From Acidobacteriota bacterium (GTDB lineage Bacteria > Acidobacteriota > Thermoanaerobaculia > Gp7-AA8), in NCBI GenBank assembly GCA_021781455.1, contig JAJXWV010000033.1, forward strand, positions 62,001-126,000: DNA of 64,000 nt, read 5' to 3'. The notes under the pieces are model-generated. The model made no database searches, was not told the DNA's origin, and saw nothing but the letters and a program-made list of their open reading frames with translations. Below, one piece after another: positions 42,218 through 54,681 of the stretch. Each line of letters begins with the position of its first letter. The stretch's first letter is position 1. The position numbers and the translations under genes were made by a program.

Positions 42218-43347
42218 TCGCGCATGGTCTCCGGATCGACGCCCATCTTCACGCACCATTCGCGATAGGCGATCGGCGAGATCTCGGAGGGCTTGATCTC
42301 GCTTCGGCCACCCCAGAACACGTTCGTGTACTGCACCGGGATCCCCACGCTCTCGAGGTGCTCGTCGATGGCGCGCTTGTGCGCGAGGATCGTTTCCTTC
42401 TCGGTCCCGTGGGCGACGGCCATGATGTTCACGTTGCGGAACTCCTGGCCGCCCTCGCGCCAGTAGCAGTGCGTGAGGATGCGGAACCTTCCGACCTGCT
42501 GTCCGGCCTCGATCTCCCGTCCCTTCGGCACAGCCCAGTGGAAAAGCGCGTTGAAGCGCGTGACGCGATCGCCGGTCTGCAGCGGTTTCACGTGCTCGAG
42601 AAACGTCGAGAAGCGGCCGATGACACCGCGCTTGTTCAGCGATTCCGCCACTTCGTAGAAGGTTTCCAGCGAGACGCCGGCTTCCTTTGCGCGGTCGCTC
42701 CAGAGGTCGCGCCCCACCTCGTCGGCCGTGAGCTCGCGCTTCAGTGCCGTCAGGACGCGCCAGTCGAGATCGGAGAGCTCGACTTTGGCCGTGTCCTTGA
42801 TCTCCGCCAGCTCGTCGGACTTGCTTCCCGGCTCGATGCTCTTGCGGCGAACGTGGCCGACACCGAGGGCGAAGATGCGGTTCGCCGGCATGACGCGGAA
42901 GTGGCCGGAGCCGACGATCCTGGCCAGGAGCTCACAATGCTTCCCGACCGAGTAGCCCTGCGGCACTTTCACGGTCGTCCAGAGGCGGTAGCTCGCGCCC
43001 TGTGTGGCGGGGTCCGCGGAACGGATGACGATGTGGCCGGAGAACGGGTCGTCGTTGAACATGAACTCGAACGCCGCTTCGAGCTTCTCGTTCGGCACCT
43101 GCCAGGCGACGAGCGCACCTTCCGCCAGATTCGTGGCCATGAGCGTCTGGCGGACGCGGCGGATCGTGCCGGCGCGAAGCATGATCCGTATGCGCTCCAT
43201 GACCGTCTCTACGTCGACACCGGACAATTTCGCGATCTCACCAAATGGGTCTCGGACGAAGCCGGAGATGCGATCCTCCGAGACCGCCAGAATCTTCGCG
43301 TTGACCGGATCGGTGTGGGCAATGGGCGTTTCCGTGCTGGGCGGCAT
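42214..43347 (-). CDS. two-domain Lrp/AsnC-like protein related to siroheme decarboxylase AhbA/AhbB (NirDLGH)
   Basis: About 377 residues hold two similar halves, each a winged helix followed by a RAM/AsnC-type domain. The first half has DPFGEIAKLSGVDVETVMERI and MLRAGTIRRVRQ. The second has LSDLDWRVLTALKRELT, LNKRGVIGRFSTFLEH and THCYWREGGQEFRNVNIMAVAHG; the last resembles the HCYxRP...WPYNLFTMxH signature of AhbA/AhbB/NirD-type siroheme decarboxylases. A single chain may thus replace the usual AhbA-AhbB heterodimer, or it may be a regulator derived from it. No other heme d1 or alternative-heme gene is near. Start ATG 43347; ATG 43380 is also possible. Confidence 0.78.
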   Translation of the reverse strand: MPPSTETPIAHTDPVNAKILAVSEDRISGFVRDPFGEIAKLSGVDVETVMERIRIMLRAGTIRRVRQTLMATNLAEGALVAWQVPNEKLEAAFEFMFNDDPFSGHIVIRSADPATQGASYRLWTTVKVPQGYSVGKHCELLARIVGSGHFRVMPANRIFALGVGHVRRKSIEPGSKSDELAEIKDTAKVELSDLDWRVLTALKRELTADEVGRDLWSDRAKEAGVSLETFYEVAESLNKRGVIGRFSTFLEHVKPLQTGDRVTRFNALFHWAVPKGREIEAGQQVGRFRILTHCYWREGGQEFRNVNIMAVAHGTEKETILAHKRAIDEHLESVGIPVQYTNVFWGGRSEIKPSEISPIAYREWCVKMGVDPETMRE

Positions 43348-43442
43348 GGGCGAAAGCGTACCATTTCGAGCAGGCGTCATTTGCCGAGGATGCGCTGCGA
43401 TCACCGGCCGAAAACAGCCACAATTCGCCGCAGGATACGGTC

Positions 43443-43952
43443 ATGACTCGTACGTTCGTTGTCGTTCGAACCCTGGTCGTGGGGAGCGTTTTTCTCTCGA
43501 TCTGGTTCTTTTGGCTGCCGCTCTGGTTCGCCCGTCTCGAAGGAGTGCCGCTCGAGCCCCGGAACCACTGGGCGTGGCCGATCGTCGCCGTCGGTTTCGC
43601 GCTCACCTTCTGGTGCGCGATGGAGTTCGCGCTCCGCGGCCGCGGCACGCCGGCCCCGTTCGATCCGCCGCGGCGGCTCGTCGTCACGGGGCTGTACCGC
43701 TGGGTGCGGAATCCCATGTACGTCGGCATGGGCGTGATGCTGATCGGTGAGGCACTGCTGATCCCGCAGATCGCACGGGAGATGGTGGCCCTGATCGCGG
43801 TCCTCTGGATTGCCGTGACGCTGATGGTGGTCAAGCATGAAGAACCGGCCTTGCGGCGGACGTTCGGAGACGATTACTCCGAGTATTGCCGTCATGTATC
43901 GCGCTGGATTCCGCGGCTGAGGCCGTTTGACAAAGCGGATTCTGCTGCGTAG
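43443..43952 (+). CDS. isoprenylcysteine carboxyl methyltransferase/PEMT-like membrane protein
   Basis: This 169-residue membrane protein has four predicted helices and the C-terminal SAM-binding signature of the ICMT/PEMT family: VVTGLYRWVRNPMYVGM, then VVKHEEPALRRTFGDDYSEYCRHVSRWIPR. Bacterial members methylate small lipids or isoprenoid groups, or are uncharacterised. It directly precedes the SAM-II-like element and terminator before metH. The terminator probably also ends this transcript. Confidence 0.88.
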   Translation: MTRTFVVVRTLVVGSVFLSIWFFWLPLWFARLEGVPLEPRNHWAWPIVAVGFALTFWCAMEFALRGRGTPAPFDPPRRLVVTGLYRWVRNPMYVGMGVMLIGEALLIPQIAREMVALIAVLWIAVTLMVVKHEEPALRRTFGDDYSEYCRHVSRWIPRLRPFDKADSAA

Positions 43953-43961
43953 TCTCGGCGG

Positions 43962-44014
43962 ACCTGGATTGATTTGGGGCTGCTTGCAACCAGGATAAAA
44001 AAAGCTAAAGAGCC
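43962..44014 (+). promoter_or_regulatory. SAM-II (metA-motif) riboswitch aptamer upstream of metH
   Basis: The order of elements matches SAM-II: stem strand CCTGG (43963-43967), ATT, conserved GATTT, GGGGCTGC, TTGCAA, stem strand CCAGG (43990-43994), ATAAA, then AGCTAAA. GGCT (43978-43981) can pair with AGCC (44011-44014) to form the second, pseudoknot stem. The conserved GATTT, TAAA and GCTAAA strings are those that form the SAM pocket in the known structure. The downstream gene makes methionine, the precursor of SAM, and a terminator follows, as expected for an off switch. The assignment is by eye, without a covariance model. Confidence 0.82.
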
Positions 44015-44042
44015 GGACAGTCGCGAACTTTCGACTCGACCA

Positions 44043-44071
44043 GCCCCGCAATTCGCGGGGCTTTTCTTTTT
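44043..44071 (+). terminator. intrinsic terminator, probably the riboswitch expression platform
   Basis: GCCCCGC, loop AATTC, GCGGGGC, then TTTTCTTTTT form a textbook Rho-independent terminator. CAGCCCC (44041-44047), which overlaps its left arm, is exactly complementary to GGGGCTG (43976-43982) in the aptamer. Antiterminator and SAM pseudoknot are therefore mutually exclusive. Confidence 0.93.
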
Positions 44072-44098
44072 GTACCGAGACCGACGATGAGCGAGTAG

Positions 44099-44160
44099 TC
44101 CTGAGTGCCGAGTCCCGAGTCCTGAGTAACCGCACCGCACTCAGGACTCAGGACTCAGGA
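44099..44160. repeat. heptanucleotide inverted array, family 2, copy 3
   Basis: The left units are TCCTGAG, TGCCGAG, TCCCGAG, TCCTGAG (44099-44126); the right units are CTCAGGA x3 (44140-44160), with a 13-nt spacer. The last right-hand unit abuts the metH Shine-Dalgarno AGGAG (44163-44167). The array therefore lies in the metH 5' leader, between the terminator and the start codon. Confidence 0.95.
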
Positions 44161-44173
44161 CCAGGAGAAACGG

Positions 44174-47887
<3,714 letters not shown>

Positions 47888-47910
47888 GGCTCGTCGCTCT
47901 GAGCCGGCCG

Positions 47911-47966
47911 GTGTGGGGCAGGCTTTCCAGCCTGCCCTCCTTGGCGGGCTGGAAAGCCCGCCACAC
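47911..47966. repeat. imperfect palindrome with paired hairpins (CAGGCTTTCCAGCCTG)
   Basis: A forward hairpin GCAGGCTTTCCAGCCTGC and a reverse one GCGGGCTGGAAAGCCCGC are flanked by GTGTGG and CCACAC, so the whole 56 bp folds on itself. It lies 24 bp after the metH stop, within a 302-bp gap (47888-48189) that otherwise holds only dispersed repeats. A transcript-end or stabilising role is possible. Confidence 0.88.
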
Positions 47967-48004
47967 ACGCGCGGTCGGGTGCGTAGCGCGGCGAAGAGTC
48001 TCCA

Positions 48005-48175
48005 GTCTGACAAATCGTCCCGGTAAGAGACTCTTCGCCGCGCTCCACCGCTACCGCCCGTCCACCGCCCCCGCGGTTGCGCCGGCTCAGAGTGACGGGG
48101 ACTGCGGTTGCGCTCAGAGTGACGGGGAGTGGTGCGCCTCAGGATAGTGGTGCGCGCTTCGTCCGCTCGGAATGA
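48005..48175 (+). repeat. several nested right-end copies of the dispersed intergenic repeat
   Basis: The stretch contains CTCTTCGCCGCGCT...GCGCCGGCTCAGAGTGACGG, then GCTCAGAGTGACGGGGA, then GCCTCAGGATAG, then GCTCGGAATGACAG. This is a pile-up of the same terminal motif, as if repeats had inserted next to or into one another. No coding potential is seen. Confidence 0.75.
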
Positions 48176-48189
48176 CAGCTGGATGACAG

Positions 48190-48642
48190 CTACTGGATGC
48201 GCCCCATCACCTGCGATACGGTCACGTTCTGGAACGCACCCGAGGCCGTGGCAAACTGAGTGCGGAGCTGCAGGGCCACCGCGCCGTTTGCGCCGGCAAC
48301 CGACGTCGTGGCGAACGCGGGAATCCACAGGTCGAACGCCTCGGTCGCTCCCGGTGCGACCACCAGGTCATAGGGCTTCGAAGTCGGCTGGACGTTGTAG
48401 GCGCCGGTGCCCATCGACCTGATGTCCACGCGCTTCAACGTGATCGGGATCTGCGCCGTATTCGTGACGGTCATCCGGTACTGCACCGGCATCCCACCGG
48501 TGACCTGCTCGGCCACCAGGGGCACCGACGACAGCTGTTCGATCGCGACCTCCGGCTGGGCGATATCCACCTTCCTGTTGTTGTTCTGCGAGGCACACGC
48601 GCCGACGAGCAACATTGAGACAATGGCCATGGTCGCTTTCAT
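48190..48642 (-). CDS. lipoprotein of unknown function
   Basis: This 150-residue protein has a lipoprotein signal peptide (MKATMAIVSMLLVGAC, Cys16 as the lipidated residue), an Asn-rich linker and then one immunoglobulin-like beta domain (about 35-150; VQYRMTVTNTAQIPITLKRVDIRS). The pattern resembles LEA14/water-stress-type beta-sandwiches, as judged by spacing only. GGAG precedes the ATG at 48642. It follows the secreted TPR gene on the same strand by 67 bp, so the two may be cotranscribed and act in the same envelope compartment. Confidence 0.78.
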   Translation of the reverse strand: MKATMAIVSMLLVGACASQNNNRKVDIAQPEVAIEQLSSVPLVAEQVTGGMPVQYRMTVTNTAQIPITLKRVDIRSMGTGAYNVQPTSKPYDLVVAPGATEAFDLWIPAFATTSVAGANGAVALQLRTQFATASGAFQNVTVSQVMGRIQ

Positions 48643-48709
48643 ACGTTTCTCCAAATGAAAATGGGAGCGGTCGCCCGCTCCCAAAGTACAACAGCGCCGA
48701 TGAGGAGTG

Positions 48710-49639
48710 TTACTTCAGGTACTTCATCATCTCCTTGGCTGTTGCAGCATCTTTACCGTTCGGCTCGACCTCGAGGTACTTCTGCAGTGTGGCCTTGGCC
48801 TGGTCGTTCTTGCCGGTGCGCACATAGACCATGCCCAGCTCGTAATAGGCCTGTCCGAACTTCGGGTCCACGGCGATGGCCTGCTTCAGCAGTGGTTCCG
48901 CTTCGCCATCCTTGCCGGCATTGATGAGCCTGGCAGCGTCGTTGAACAGCGAATGCGAGTCAGCGGGCAGCTTGGCCTTGAACTCCGCGGCCTTGGCCTG
49001 GTCGCCGGTCGCCTTGTAGGACTCGTAGAGCACGGCGTTCATGTCCATGTCTTCGGAATCGATGGCCAAAGTCTTGTTCGCGGCGTCGATCGCCTTCGCA
49101 TAGTCCTTGGCACGAAGGTAGAGCCGCGCCAGCGCCGACCAGCCGGCCGCGAGATCGGGCTTCATCTTGACGGCCTCTTCCAGCTTGGCGATGGCCTCGG
49201 CGTCCTTCCCCCCGTTTGCGAGGGCGGCGCCCTCGTTATAGGCGACGACGGCGGGGTCGGCCGCCGCTTTCAGAGCCTCGCCGGAAGGCGTTGATGTCCC
49301 GGGCGAGAGCTCGAAATCACGGACGTTGGGCTCGGGTGCGAGCTTCAGCTTCATCGTCTCTTCGTACGGAGCATGACCCGGAGCGGAGACCGTGAACACG
49401 TACTTGATGGTCCCGTCGAGCAGGAAGATCGCGTAGCCGCCTTCCTTGTCGGACTTGTATTCCTGCTTGAAGTTCTTCCCGCTGCCGGCTGCGGAGACGA
49501 CCAGGATGGTCGCATCTGTCAGGGGGGCTTTGGTCACTGAATCGAGAATCTTGCCTGTGATCCGCGCTTCGCCGACCGCGAAAAGGTTCGTCGCGACGGC
49601 GGCGCAGAGCAACAGCGATAGCGCGAGGGATCTCCGCAT
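48710..49639 (-). CDS. secreted protein with carboxypeptidase-regulatory-like domain and TPRs
   Basis: This 309-residue protein has a signal peptide (about 1-22, ends TNLFAVGEA) and a CarboxypepD_reg-like beta-sandwich (about 24-105; ARITGKILDSVTKAPLTDATILVV). At least four TPR units follow (about 130-305; VAYNEGAALANGGKDAEAIAKLEEAV, AGWSALARLYLRAKDYAKAIDAA, AYYELGMVYVRTGKNDQAKATLQKYLEV). AGGAG sits 7 nt before the ATG at 49639. Such proteins probably act in the periplasm as assembly or scaffold factors; the partner is unknown. Confidence 0.85.
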   Translation of the reverse strand: MRRSLALSLLLCAAVATNLFAVGEARITGKILDSVTKAPLTDATILVVSAAGSGKNFKQEYKSDKEGGYAIFLLDGTIKYVFTVSAPGHAPYEETMKLKLAPEPNVRDFELSPGTSTPSGEALKAAADPAVVAYNEGAALANGGKDAEAIAKLEEAVKMKPDLAAGWSALARLYLRAKDYAKAIDAANKTLAIDSEDMDMNAVLYESYKATGDQAKAAEFKAKLPADSHSLFNDAARLINAGKDGEAEPLLKQAIAVDPKFGQAYYELGMVYVRTGKNDQAKATLQKYLEVEPNGKDAATAKEMMKYLK

Positions 49640-49750
49640 CGTAGTCTCCTGTTGTCTGTAAAGTCTGACTCCGTAAACGGAACGGCGCAGGCCGTCATTC
49701 CGAATCTCACCCATCGTCAATCGCAGCGACAGCGGGCTAAAGCACGCGGA

Positions 49751-51727
<1,977 letters not shown>

Positions 51728-51814
51728 CTCGGGCTTTGCGCCTCCTGGCGAGAAGAATAGAACAACATCGTCCCCCGGGTACTGGCGAATCGAGCTCCCG
51801 GCCGGATGACAGAT

Positions 51815-51867
51815 GGCAGACCGGACCTCGCTGCGGTCTGCGGTCCGCGGTCTGCGGTCTGCCGTCC
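51815..51867. repeat. short heptanucleotide array, family 3 (GCGGTCT)
   Basis: GCGGTCT, GCGGTCC, GCGGTCT, GCGGTCT (51833-51860) then GCCGTCC, with GGCAGACCGGA as a partial inverted partner at 51815-51825. It lies between speA and the GrdB-like gene and runs up to the latter's stop codon. Confidence 0.85.
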
Positions 51868-51869
51868 GG

Positions 51870-52553
51870 TCACCGGATCTGCTTGGTCACCACGCGGCCC
51901 GGCGGCGTGTCGTGCGTGAACATCTCCAGCGCGGCGCGGACGACCTTGCGATGGAAGGCGCGATCGCCGGCGCGACCCACCACGCGACCGATGGCGGTGC
52001 CGTCCCAGGTCATGGCCCGGGGCGGACGGACCGACTCCGTCGCGGCCGGCGACGCCGAGATGATCAGGGTCGGGATTCCGCGAGCCTCGATCTCACGGGC
52101 CAGGTTCGCGATCGAGCGGTGGCACGTCTCCGGACATCCCGCGGTGAGCAGGACCAGTTTGGCCTTCGAGCGCTCGACCTTGTCGGCGATCTCAGGGAAG
52201 GTCGTCTCGTACAGCTCGCGCAGGCGTGTCGTAAACCCGTAGCTGAAGTTGTTGTCGTTGACCCCGCCGATGAACCCTTCCCCGGCGAGCTCGCGCAGCG
52301 TGTCGATCGGAAAGACGATGTTCGGGTCCGCGTCTGCTTCGCCGTGGTCGTAATGATGGTGGGCAATGCGGAGCGACGACGCCTCGGTGCTCCCGGGAAT
52401 CAGGCGATAGGTGATGTCGCCGGGATCTTCGGTCGGAAAGGGCTCGTGTTCCGGCAGAAAGACACCGGCGGCGGAGACGAGTGCCACGACGGCCGAGGCC
52501 AGATCGCGATCGTACGGCGTGAACGGAACACAGCGGCGGGCGATGGTCAACAT
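51870..52553 (-). CDS. glycine/sarcosine/betaine/D-proline reductase B-like protein (cysteine form)
   Basis: This 227-residue protein belongs to the GrdB/PrdB selenoprotein-B family: SLRIAHHHYDHGEADADPNIVFPIDTLRELA near the middle, then LVLLTAGCPETCHRSIANLAREIEARGIPTLIIS. The position normally held by selenocysteine is Cys140 (TGT), paired with Cys144 in CPETC. It is half the length of clostridial GrdB and lacks its partner subunits, so it is unlikely to be a true amino-acid reductase. A thiol-redox role is plausible. It lies 140 bp downstream of the probable selenocysteine peroxiredoxin on the same strand. ATG 52553 is chosen because the sequence before it is a divergent-looking gap. Confidence 0.8.
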   Translation of the reverse strand: MLTIARRCVPFTPYDRDLASAVVALVSAAGVFLPEHEPFPTEDPGDITYRLIPGSTEASSLRIAHHHYDHGEADADPNIVFPIDTLRELAGEGFIGGVNDNNFSYGFTTRLRELYETTFPEIADKVERSKAKLVLLTAGCPETCHRSIANLAREIEARGIPTLIISASPAATESVRPPRAMTWDGTAIGRVVGRAGDRAFHRKVVRAALEMFTHDTPPGRVVTKQIR

Positions 52554-52693
52554 TGTTGGAAGTCTATCGCGAGCGGAGAGTCCGATCCGGTTACGCGGTT
52601 GCGCATGTTCCGGACAAGCACCGCGGAACTCGCAACCCCGCAGCCGCGCAACCGAAAAATACGGGCCCGTGGACGGCCCGTCTCCGCCGTGAC

Positions 52694-53203
52694 TCACTGA
52701 AGATCGCGAAGGACCTCGATCAACTGCGCGTTTTCGGGCGCCTCGCCGATGTCGTGTACGTCGATGTAGCGGACGATGCCCTGCTTATCGACGATCACGA
52801 TGGCGCGCTCGCAGATGCCCTTGTCCTCTTTCCAGACTCCGTACTTCTTCGAGACCTCTCCCTTCGGATGGAAGTCCGCAAGGAGCGGATATCTCGTGAT
52901 TCCCCCGATCGATTTCGCAAATGCTGTGTGACTCGGAACGCTGTCGACTGAAATGCCCACGACCTGGGCATCATACCGGTCGAAGTCGGCATACTCCGCT
53001 TCGTAGCCCGGCATTTGAACGGTTCACACCGGTGTCCAGTCGAGTGGATAGAAGACCAGGACGACGTTCTTCTTTCCCTTGACCTCACTGAGCCTGAACT
53101 TCTCGTCATTGCGGTGGCCCGGAAGCTCGAAATCGGGAGCCTTGTCTCCGACTTTGAGCGTCTGGGTGCGATCCGCAGTGGATGTTCGTCCGAAAGAAAC
53201 CAT
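52694..53203 (-). CDS. peroxiredoxin with selenocysteine (TGA) at the peroxidatic position
   Basis: Read through a single TGA, the minus strand from ATG 53203 to the TGA at 52694-52696 gives an uninterrupted 169-residue AhpC/TSA peroxiredoxin. The N-terminal part is [13 protein letters not shown]...[15 protein letters not shown]; then TGA (53024-53026, residue 60); then [24 protein letters not shown] and YPLLADFHP. In peroxiredoxins the residue after PxDxTPV is the catalytic Cys, so TGA stands exactly where Sec replaces Cys in known Prx selenoproteins. A GGGAG lies 8 nt before the ATG. A second Cys is in [11 protein letters not shown]. The alternative is a nonsense mutation; then only a 106-residue fragment from ATG 53014 would remain, without the active site. 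Confidence 0.88.
52953..53008 (-). promoter_or_regulatory. candidate SECIS hairpins downstream of the in-frame TGA
   Basis: Counting from the TGA, nucleotides 19-39 can fold as GGC-UAC / GUA-(U)-GCC with an 8-nt loop containing GG and one bulged U, at the usual distance for a bacterial SECIS. Nucleotides 56-74 form a perfect 7-bp hairpin (AUGCCCA/UGGGCAU) with loop GGUCG, but farther away than usual. Neither has been folded computationally. Confidence 0.4.
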
Positions 53204-53289
53204 GGATCGATCTCCCTTCGCCCCTCGAAATTACTTCGGCAGAGTCCACGTCCGCCGAGCGCGTGATTTTAGTGAAGACCAGCGGCCGG

Positions 53290-53634
53290 TCAGTGGCGGC
53301 GGGACACGTGAACGTGTGTCGCAGTGGCCGTCGTGGCGGTGCCAGGCGCCTCGGCCGTCGAGGTCGTCTGAGTCGTTTCCGACGACGTCGTCGTGCCAGT
53401 GTGGGATTCCACTTCCCGTCCGGCGTTCTTCAAGGCACTGCCCGCACGCTGCGCCGCCTCCCCTGCTTCCCGCTTGAACTTCTGCGCTGCTGCCGCTGCC
53501 TGGACTTTCGCCTTCTCGGCGGCGGCTTTCGCCTGCGGCGTCGGCGCGACGACCTTGTACGTGTCCTTCCCGGTTTTCTCGACCTTGCACGAGCAGAGCA
53601 CGACCATGCAGGCGAGGACGAGCAGACGCTTCAT
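53290..53634 (-). CDS. small alanine-rich lipoprotein
   Basis: This 114-residue protein has a lipoprotein signal (MKRLLVLACMVVLCSC, Cys16). A short KVEKTGKDTYKVVAPTPQ segment follows, then an Ala/Lys-rich helical stretch (about 35-75, likely coiled coil) and a Thr/Ser-rich tail. It is not a known family; its composition recalls Lpp- or Pal-like structural lipoproteins. GGAGG stands 7 nt before the ATG. It lies 86 bp downstream of the peroxiredoxin start region on the same strand, but transcription would enter it first, so it could precede the peroxiredoxin in one transcript. Confidence 0.72.
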   Translation of the reverse strand: MKRLLVLACMVVLCSCKVEKTGKDTYKVVAPTPQAKAAAEKAKVQAAAAAQKFKREAGEAAQRAGSALKNAGREVESHTGTTTSSETTQTTSTAEAPGTATTATATHVHVSRRH

Positions 53635-53646
53635 CGTGAACCTCCG

Positions 53647-53690
53647 ACAGGCTGAGAGCCTGTGCTCGATTGGCAGGCTGCGAGCCTGCC
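53647..53690. repeat. two tandem perfect hairpins (CAGGCT..AGCCTG)
   Basis: ACAGGCT-GAG-AGCCTGT (53647-53663) and GGCAGGCT-GCG-AGCCTGCC (53672-53690) share the same core and lie just upstream of the lipoprotein ribosome-binding site, in the divergent gap before hslO. The core is related to the palindrome after metH (47911-47966). Confidence 0.88.
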
Positions 53691-53758
53691 CGCCATGACC
53701 TAGCAATTGACGAGCCCGTCCGAAAGATTTGCGGCGGCAAGCGTGTTCTTCAGGAACC

Positions 53759-54640
53759 ATGGAACAACCGGATCGACTGATCCAGGGAATGGCCGGAACG
53801 GGCGATTTCCGGATCATCGCCGCCCAGACGACGCTGACCGTCGAGACCGCTCGCGAGATTCTCGACCTCGCTCCCGTCGCTGCGGACGCCCTTGGCCGTG
53901 CCCTGACGGGATCGCTTCTTCTGGCGCGGCTGCTCAACAAGGACGCTCGGAACCAGTACGTCACCCTTCGATTCGACGGTGACGGGCCGCTGGGCACGAT
54001 GATCGCCGAAGGCACGGTGGCCGGCGGCGCGCGCGGCTACGTAGCCAATCCGGTGCCGCCGGATCCGAGCCTCAAAGTCGGACAGGCCATCGGCCGGGGC
54101 ATGCTGACCGTGGTCCGCGGCATGCTGCCCGCGGGCAAGCCGTACACGTCACAGGTCACGCTCACCGGCAGCGGCGTAGCCCAGGAGCTCACGCGTTATC
54201 TGATGCGTTCCGAGCAGATCGCCTCGGCCGTCCTGCTGGGTGTCATGAACCGCCGCGACGGCGTGGCTGCGGCGGGCGGAATCGTCATCCAGGCTTTTCC
54301 GCATACCGAGGAAGCGGCCATTGCCGCGGTCGAAAAACGGATCCGGGAAGCGCCGCCACTGAGCACGCTTCTCGAGAAGCTGCCGATCGAGGACGTCGTG
54401 GCCCAGGTCCTCCGGGGAATGGACTACAAGCAGATCGATTCGAGCTTCGACGTGCCGCTGGAGTATCGCTGCTCGTGCAGCCGGGAACGCGCTCTTGCTC
54501 CGCTGGTTCTCTTCTCACGGGAGGAGCTGCAGGAAATGATCGACGAGGGCGGCTCCGAAGTGAAGTGCGAATTCTGCGGCCGCAGGTACACGTTCAGCCG
54601 CGAGGACCTGCTGACCCTGACCGCGACCCACGAGGCCTGA
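53759..54640 (+). CDS. hslO: redox-regulated chaperone Hsp33
   Basis: Hsp33 is a holdase activated by oxidation and unfolding. The 293-residue chain has the family's N-terminal domain (RALTGSLLLARLLNKDARNQYVTLRFDGDGPLG, then GYVANP) and the redox zinc centre near the C-terminus with CSC (about 241-243) and CEFC (about 274-277), the conserved CxC/CxxC set. ATG 53759 has AGGA just upstream. Its neighbour on the other strand is a peroxide-related gene group, which suits the oxidative-stress role but does not prove shared control. It is 41 bp before fabH. Confidence 0.96.
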   Translation: MEQPDRLIQGMAGTGDFRIIAAQTTLTVETAREILDLAPVAADALGRALTGSLLLARLLNKDARNQYVTLRFDGDGPLGTMIAEGTVAGGARGYVANPVPPDPSLKVGQAIGRGMLTVVRGMLPAGKPYTSQVTLTGSGVAQELTRYLMRSEQIASAVLLGVMNRRDGVAAAGGIVIQAFPHTEEAAIAAVEKRIREAPPLSTLLEKLPIEDVVAQVLRGMDYKQIDSSFDVPLEYRCSCSRERALAPLVLFSREELQEMIDEGGSEVKCEFCGRRYTFSREDLLTLTATHEA

Positions 54641-54681
54641 ATCGTCTCCCGCGCCGACATCGCGTATCCTTTTGCGTCCCC

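Noticed and set aside
43953-44098. SAM-I, SAH or cobalamin riboswitch before metH
   Set aside because: The SAM-I CCCGGCAACC core, the SAH GAGGAGCGCTGC core and the cobalamin box were looked for and are absent; the SAM-II element order fits instead.
51870-52553. GrdB-like protein as a second selenoprotein
   Set aside because: The Sec position is a plain TGT cysteine codon and no in-frame TGA interrupts the gene.
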